Assembly: GCF_000374305.1 (NCBI RefSeq)
Contig: NZ_KB894098.1
Coordinates: 62,001 to 126,000, forward strand
Length of the DNA stretch: 64,000 nt
Origin: Actinomadura flavalba DSM 45200
Lineage (GTDB): Bacteria > Actinomycetota > Actinomycetes > Streptosporangiales > Streptosporangiaceae
Direction of reading: 5' to 3'
Below the pieces are notes generated by a model. The model was not told the origin of the DNA and did no database searches. It saw nothing but the letters and a program-made list of their open reading frames with translations. The position numbers and the translations under genes were made by a program. This document shows positions 59,784 to 64,000 of the stretch, piece by piece. How positions within the stretch are numbered: the stretch's first letter is position 1; each line of letters opens with the position of its first letter.

Positions 59784-60733
59784 CGCGCCCGTCGGTGCTG
59801 CTGCTGCGGGCGCTCGGGCTCGGGGACTTCCTCACCGGCGTGCCCGCCTACCGCGCGGTCCGGGCCGCGTTCCCCGGGCACGAGATCGTGCTGGCCGCGC
59901 CGCCGGTGCTGACGCCGCTGGCGCGGCTGACCGGGGCCGTGGACGTCGTCGTGCCCACCGTGGAGCTGGGGCCGGTGGCGCTGCCCCGTCCCCCGGAGCT
60001 GGCCGTCGACCTGCACGGCGACGGCCCCGCCAGCCACCGGGTCGTCGAGGGGGTCGGGGCGGGGCGGGTGCTGGAGTTCGCGTCGGCGGCGGCGCCGGAC
60101 GTCGCCGGGCCGTGGTGGGACGACGGCGAGCACGAGGTGACGCGGTGGTGCCGGCTGCTGGCGTGGGGCGGGATCGCGGCCGACCCGGCCGCGCTGCGCA
60201 TCGACCCGCCGCGCGACCCGGGCGCCTCGCACGTCCTGGTCCATCCCGGGGCCGCCTACGGCAGCCGCCGCTGGCCGCCGGACCGGTTCGCGCGGGTCGC
60301 CCGCGCGCTGCGCGACCGGGGGCACCGGGTGCTCGTCAGCGGCGGTGGCGGCGAACGGGCGCTGGCCGCCGAGGTCGCCGAACGGGCCGGGCTGCCGTAC
60401 ACGTCGGTGCTCGCCGGGCGGACCGGGCTGATGGAGCTGGCCGGGTACGTCGCCGCCGCCGAGCTGGTCGTCTGCGGCGACACCGGCGTCTCGCATCTGG
60501 CGACGGCCTGCGGCACACCGTCGGTGACGCTGTTCGGGCCGGTCTCCCCCGCGCTGTGGGGGCCGCCCGCCGGGTCGGCGCGGCACCTGGTGCTGTGGAA
60601 GGGCGGGGACGCGGGCCGTCCCGGCGACGCGCACGGCGACGCCCCCGACCCGCGCCTGCTCGCCGTCACGCCGGACGAGGTGCTGGACCGCTGCGACCGG
60701 CTCGTCTCAGCCGACGTACCGGCGCGCGGCTGA
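59780..60733 (+). CDS. GT9 heptosyltransferase-like protein (second)
   Basis: A 317-residue GT9 enzyme. VLLLRALGLGDFLTGVPAYRAV, VLVHPGAAYGSRRWPPDRFARVARAL and VVCGDTGVSHLATACGTPSVTLFGP mark the family. It differs enough from the first GT9 to suggest addition of a second heptose or another linkage. Coupled by GTGA to the previous gene. It converges with the minus-strand GT2 by a 27-base overlap. Confidence 0.92.
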   Translation: MTRPSVLLLRALGLGDFLTGVPAYRAVRAAFPGHEIVLAAPPVLTPLARLTGAVDVVVPTVELGPVALPRPPELAVDLHGDGPASHRVVEGVGAGRVLEFASAAAPDVAGPWWDDGEHEVTRWCRLLAWGGIAADPAALRIDPPRDPGASHVLVHPGAAYGSRRWPPDRFARVARALRDRGHRVLVSGGGGERALAAEVAERAGLPYTSVLAGRTGLMELAGYVAAAELVVCGDTGVSHLATACGTPSVTLFGPVSPALWGPPAGSARHLVLWKGGDAGRPGDAHGDAPDPRLLAVTPDEVLDRCDRLVSADVPARG

Positions 60734-61714
60734 CGTCCGCTGCGGTTCCTCCAGGAGCCGCAGCCCCGCCGCGACGCGCTCGGGCACCGGGCGCCGCTCG
60801 CGCAGCACCCACGGCAGCCCGGCCAGGGCGGCGGCGACCGCGCCCGCGCTGGTGCGGTCGCGCGGCAGCGAGCGCAGCACGGCGGCGGTGCGGCGGGCCG
60901 CGTCGCGCCACGGGCGGCGCAGCCACGTCGTCCACAGCGTGTTGCGGATGCCGAGGCGGCGGCGCTCGGTCGGGTCGCGCAGCGCGGACGCCCGGTGGTG
61001 CACGACGACGTCCTCGGCCCAGCACAGCCACCACCCGTCCGCCGCCAGGTCGAGGCTCAGCAGTTCCTCCTCGCCGCCGAACCGCAGCCGCGCGGAGAAG
61101 CCGCCGACGTCGCGGAACGCCGCCGCCCGCAGCATCGAGGCCCCCGCCAGGATGCCCAGCAGCGCCGGTCCGGGCAGGCCGGGCGGGGCCGGGACGGGCG
61201 AGTGCCGCAGCTCGGGGGTGATCGGGTCTTCGGCGCCGCCGGGCTCGACGAGGATGCGTCCCGTCACCGACGCCACGTCGGGGTGCGCGTCCAGCAGGTC
61301 GGCGGCGCGCGCCAGCGCGCCGGAGTCCCACCAGGTGTCGTCGTCGCAGAACGCCACGTAGGGCGTCGTGACGCGTTCGACGGCCAGGTTGCGGCCGAGC
61401 GCGCCCAGGTTCTCGCGCGCGCGGATCAGCTCGACGGCCGGGAAGTCGCGCGCGACCGCGTCGGCCGATCCGTCCGCCGACCCGTTGTCGACCACGATGA
61501 TCCGCGGACGCTCCGCGACGCCCGTCATCAGGCCGAGCACGCGCAGCAGCTCGTCCCGCCGGTCGCGCGTGATGACGACCAGCGTGACCCGCGAATCACC
61601 CCCACCACCGGAGCGCACCTCCCGCCCGGCCGCACCCGCCACGCACGCATCGCCCCCACCACGGGCGCGCACCTCCCGACCGGGCGGGGCGGCGTCGTCG
61701 TGTGGGGCGGTCAT
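60707..61714 (-). CDS. GT2 glycosyltransferase with duplicated N-terminal linker
   Basis: A 335-residue GT-A enzyme: VTLVVITRDRRDELLRVLG, IIVVDNGSADGSADAV and VAFCDDDTWWDSGALARA (DxD metal site), then FGGEEELLSLDLAADGW. The 43 residues before the fold hold an 18-residue direct duplication (GREVRARGGGDACV and GREVRSGGGGDSRV), from a 54-base tandem DNA repeat. The fold may really start at the Val of VTLVVITRD (GTG), but the ATG overlaps the upstream stop (ATGA), so I keep it. Donor and acceptor unknown. Confidence 0.88.
   Translation of the reverse strand: MTAPHDDAAPPGREVRARGGGDACVAGAAGREVRSGGGGDSRVTLVVITRDRRDELLRVLGLMTGVAERPRIIVVDNGSADGSADAVARDFPAVELIRARENLGALGRNLAVERVTTPYVAFCDDDTWWDSGALARAADLLDAHPDVASVTGRILVEPGGAEDPITPELRHSPVPAPPGLPGPALLGILAGASMLRAAAFRDVGGFSARLRFGGEEELLSLDLAADGWWLCWAEDVVVHHRASALRDPTERRRLGIRNTLWTTWLRRPWRDAARRTAAVLRSLPRDRTSAGAVAAALAGLPWVLRERRPVPERVAAGLRLLEEPQRTSAARRYVG
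61595..61686. repeat. 54-base tandem duplication in GT2 gene
   Basis: Units starting at 61595 and 61649 share most of about 37 bases, including GCGCACCTCCCG. The 54-base period keeps frame and gives the 18-residue duplication at the GT2 N terminus. Confidence 0.7.
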
Positions 61715-62610
61715 GCCGGGCCCGGGACGTGGGTCTCAAGGAGGCGGGCCGCGCGTTCGACCGGGCGGGGCAGGGGGCGGCGTTCGGCGAGCGCCGCCGG
61801 GAGCCTGCGGGCGGCGCCCGCCAGGGCCGGGAGGGCCGCGCGGTCGGTGCCCGCGCGGGCCGTCAGGCGGACGGTCTCGCGGACGGCGACGCGAGCGGGG
61901 CGGCGCAGCCACGCCGTCAGCAGCGTGTTGCGGAGTTCGGCGCGGCGCCGGGCCGAGCCGCCCGCGCGGCGCGGCGACGGGTCGTGGATCGCGACGACCT
62001 CCGGCACGTGGCACAGGTCCCACCCGGCGGCCGCCAGGTCGTAGGCGAGCAGGCGTTCCTCACCGACGAAGAACAGCACCTCGCTGAACCCGCCGACGTC
62101 CAGGAACGCGCCGCGCCGGACCACGGCCGCGCAGGCGAGGAAGCCGAGCACGGGCGGGCCGGGCAGCGCCGGTCCGGCGGGCAGCGGGGTCTTCGCCATC
62201 GCCGCGTTGATCGGGTCGGACGCGCGCCAGCGCCCGACGAGCGTCCGGGCCGCGAGCAGCCCCAGCCGCGGGTTGCGGTCGAGGACGTCGGCGGCGCGGG
62301 CGAGCGCGCCCGGCTCCCACCACGAGTCGTCGTCGCTGAACGCGACGTACGGGGTGCGGGCCGCGGCGGCGCCCACGTTGCGTGCGGGGGCGCCGAGGTT
62401 GCGGCCGAGCCGCAGCGCGAGGACGCCCGCGTCGGCCAGGCCGCGCACCGCCGCCGACGTCCCGTCGGTGGACCCGTTGTCCACCACGATGACCTCGGGG
62501 CGCTCGGGCAGCGCCCGGAGCCGCCGGACGGTCGCCAGCAACTCCGCGCGCCGGTTCCGGGTCGCGACGACGACGGTCACGCGCCCGGACGCGCCGTTCC
62601 CCGGCCGCAC
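61711..62610 (-). CDS. GT2 glycosyltransferase
   Basis: A 299-residue GT-A enzyme closely similar to its downstream neighbour: VTVVVATRNRRAELLATVRRL, VIVVDNGSTDGTSAAV, VAFSDDDSWWEPGALARAADVL, and GEERLLAYDLAAAGWDLCHVPEV. The pair probably arose by gene duplication. It is five bases downstream of the CBS gene in the same direction and overlaps the next GT2 by four bases. GTG start after GCGGGG. Probably part of the same glycan pathway. Confidence 0.9.
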   Translation of the reverse strand: MRPGNGASGRVTVVVATRNRRAELLATVRRLRALPERPEVIVVDNGSTDGTSAAVRGLADAGVLALRLGRNLGAPARNVGAAAARTPYVAFSDDDSWWEPGALARAADVLDRNPRLGLLAARTLVGRWRASDPINAAMAKTPLPAGPALPGPPVLGFLACAAVVRRGAFLDVGGFSEVLFFVGEERLLAYDLAAAGWDLCHVPEVVAIHDPSPRRAGGSARRRAELRNTLLTAWLRRPARVAVRETVRLTARAGTDRAALPALAGAARRLPAALAERRPLPRPVERAARLLETHVPGPA

Positions 62611-62615
62611 CCCCG

Positions 62616-63035
62616 CTAGCCGTTCGGCTCGGCGGCGCTGATGTCGGCCAGCGCGGAGTGCTCGTCGCGCTCCATCGCCAGATCGCCCAGCGACACGATG
62701 CCGACCGGCACGCCGTCCTGGACGACCGGCAGCCGCCGCACGGCGTTGTCCCGCATGAGCGCGACGGCGCCGTCCAGGTCGTCGCCGGGATCGACGGTGA
62801 ACTCGGCGGGCGTCGCCACCGCCTCGGCGGTGACCGCGTCCGGGTCGCCGCCGTCGGCGAGGAAGCGGGTGACCAGGTCGCGGTCGGTGACGACGCCGAC
62901 GAGCCGGTCGTCGTCGGTCACCAGGACCGCGCCGATGTCCTGGTCGCGCATCCGCCCGGCGATCTCGGTCACCGAGGCGTCGGCGGCGACGGCCACCGGC
63001 TCGCCCGACATCACGTCGCGCACGTACTGGACCAT
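62616..63035 (-). CDS. tandem CBS-domain protein
   Basis: A 139-residue protein of two CBS domains forming one Bateman module: VRDVMSGEPVAVAADASVTEIAGRM and GAVLVTDDDRLVGVVTDRDLVTR, then VDPGDDLDGAVALMRDNAVRRLPVV and GIVSLGDLAMERD. It would bind adenine nucleotides and sense energy state. GAGGGAAGG precedes the ATG. It lies between the sigma factor and the GT2 pair on one strand. In actinobacteria such genes are often under stress sigma control, but no clear promoter is visible here. Confidence 0.92.
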   Translation of the reverse strand: MVQYVRDVMSGEPVAVAADASVTEIAGRMRDQDIGAVLVTDDDRLVGVVTDRDLVTRFLADGGDPDAVTAEAVATPAEFTVDPGDDLDGAVALMRDNAVRRLPVVQDGVPVGIVSLGDLAMERDEHSALADISAAEPNG

Positions 63036-63089
63036 GCTCGTTCCTTCCCTCGGGAGCGGAGACCCGCGCCTACCCGGCGCGCCGGGCGC

Positions 63090-63935
63090 TCACGCGTGCT
63101 CGGGCACCCGGTTCTCCGCCGGTTCGCCCTCGGCGGCGGCGCGCAGGAACGCCAGGCTGTCGCGGATCAGCCGCGACACGTGCATCTGCGACAGGCCGAC
63201 GATCTCCGCGATCTCCCGCTGGGTCTTGTTGCCGTAGAAGCGCAGCAGCAGGATGTGCCGCTCGCGCGGCGCGAGCCGCTTCAGCGCCGGTTTCACCGAC
63301 TCGCGCGAGTCGATGAACTCGGGGCCGGGGTCGATCGTGGCGATGGTCTCGGCGACGGTCGGGCTCTCCGGGTCGTCGTCGATGCCCCGGTCGAGCGAGC
63401 ACAGGTGGTACTCGTCGCCCGCCTGGATCGCCTCGATGACCTCCTCCTGCGTGACGCCGAGGTCGTCGGCGACGTTGGCGACCGTCGGCGACCGGCCGAG
63501 CTGCTGGCTGAGCCTGCTCATCGCCTCGTTGACCTGCGCCCACCGCTCCTGGACGCCGCGCGGCGGGCGCACGGCCCACCCCCGGTCGCGGAAGTGCCGT
63601 TTGATCTCACCGACGACGGTCGGCGTGGCGTAGGCGTAGAAGCGGGTGCCGCGCCCCGGCTCGAACCGGTCGACGGCGGAGATGAGGCCGACCATGCCGA
63701 CCTGGAACAGGTCGTCGGCGGTCTCGCCGCGCCGCGCGAACCGGCGCGCGATCCGCTGGACCTCCGGGACGCAGGAGACGATGATCTCCTCCCGGACCCG
63801 GCCCCGGCGCGGATCGCCCGGCGCCAGCCCGGCCAGTTCGGCGAGTCTCTCCTCGATCCCCTGGACGTCCCCGCTCCGTCCCGGTGCGATCCCGGGAGCG
63901 GGCTTGCGGATGGTGCTATCACTCTGAGTCGTCAT
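63090..63935 (-). CDS. RNA polymerase sigma factor, SigB/SigF/SigH type
   Basis: A 281-residue group 3 sigma factor. Region 2 has GETADDLFQVGMVGLISAVDRFEPGRGTRFYAYATPTVVGEIKRHFRDRGW (about 70-120). Region 3 has LGRSPTVANVADDLGVTQEEV, and region 4 has LAPRERHILLLRFYGNKTQREIAEIVGLSQMHVSRLI. This class is controlled by anti-sigma kinases and STAS antagonists, and the PP2C/B12/STAS operon 17 kb away could feed into it. No anti-sigma gene is adjacent within the window. Confidence 0.94.
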   Translation of the reverse strand: MTTQSDSTIRKPAPGIAPGRSGDVQGIEERLAELAGLAPGDPRRGRVREEIIVSCVPEVQRIARRFARRGETADDLFQVGMVGLISAVDRFEPGRGTRFYAYATPTVVGEIKRHFRDRGWAVRPPRGVQERWAQVNEAMSRLSQQLGRSPTVANVADDLGVTQEEVIEAIQAGDEYHLCSLDRGIDDDPESPTVAETIATIDPGPEFIDSRESVKPALKRLAPRERHILLLRFYGNKTQREIAEIVGLSQMHVSRLIRDSLAFLRAAAEGEPAENRVPEHA

Positions 63936-64000
63936 AGCCGAGCTTCCTGGGTCCGAAGTCCGCTGGGCACCCCTCCAGCATGTGCGGAGCGGAGTCGAGC

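Noticed and set aside
63036..63089. SigB/SigF-type promoter before the CBS gene
   Set aside because: A GGGTAG-like -10 can be read on the minus strand, but no GTTT -35 lies at the right distance.

Overview
The window is very GC-rich, and its genes have G or C at almost every third codon position. It carries tRNAs without an encoded CCA end and many four-base ATGA/GTGA stop-start overlaps. Gene content (ANTAR-PAS-PP2C phosphatase, CGNR and DUF574 proteins, a KstR2-type steroid cluster, a SigB/SigF-type sigma factor, a Gly-Cys-Val tRNA array) points to a filamentous actinobacterium. I infer Streptosporangiales, possibly Actinomadura-like, from overall impression and not from a marker gene. I see no prophage, insertion sequence, CRISPR array or replication origin.

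Layout. (1) 1-8.3 kb: a catabolic block whose order thiolase, TetR, SDR, acyl-CoA dehydrogenase matches fadA6-kstR2-ipdF-fadE30 of the mycobacterial steroid C/D-ring (HIP) pathway. An IpdC-like flavoprotein is cut by the left edge, and a near-palindromic KstR2-type operator lies just upstream of fadE30. (2) 8.4-11.2 kb: a small membrane protein, an ANTAR-PAS-PP2C phosphatase and tRNA-Pro. (3) 11.2-15.2 kb: an aromatic-catabolism island (flavin hydroxylase, GntR repressor, VOC dioxygenase-like protein, fumarylacetoacetate hydrolase-like protein) with four copies of one upstream box. (4) 15.2-36.3 kb: housekeeping and accessory genes, including a frameshifted membrane gene, a NarL-type two-component pair, PPK2, an LPXTG-like DUF11 surface protein, an LLM monooxygenase/FMN reductase pair, a large NB-ARC-LuxR regulator, a TDT transporter with divergent LysR, and a CocE-like protein lacking two catalytic residues. 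(5) 36.3-39.8 kb: a CHAP protein, the tRNA Gly-Cys-Val array and a Ser/Thr kinase fused to a glycine-betaine-type binding domain. (6) 39.9-48.9 kb: a methyltransferase-P450 pair, a CGNR regulator with a palindromic operator, a FAD oxidase, a PP2C/B12-binding/STAS partner-switch operon and an acyl-CoA dehydrogenase.

(7) 49.0-62.6 kb is the most interesting part: a surface-glycan locus built around nucleotide-activated heptose. The minus strand encodes an epimerase, an HldE-like bifunctional kinase/nucleotidyltransferase, GmhA, a GT4 and a pyruvyl-transferase-like protein. The plus strand encodes a carbamoyltransferase, a GT2 fused to a GmhB-like phosphatase, a repeat-rich small ORF, a GT9, another glycosyltransferase and a second GT9, chained by 4-base overlaps. 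Two further GT2 enzymes follow on the minus strand behind a CBS protein and a SigB/SigF-type sigma factor gene. Together the genes could make ADP-heptose, transfer it, and decorate the glycan with carbamoyl and pyruvyl groups, in an organism class with no lipopolysaccharide.

Starts were chosen from ribosome binding sites, 4-base overlaps and family N termini. Where an upstream extension looked like out-of-frame high-GC translation it was cut off. All assignments are by eye, without database searches.
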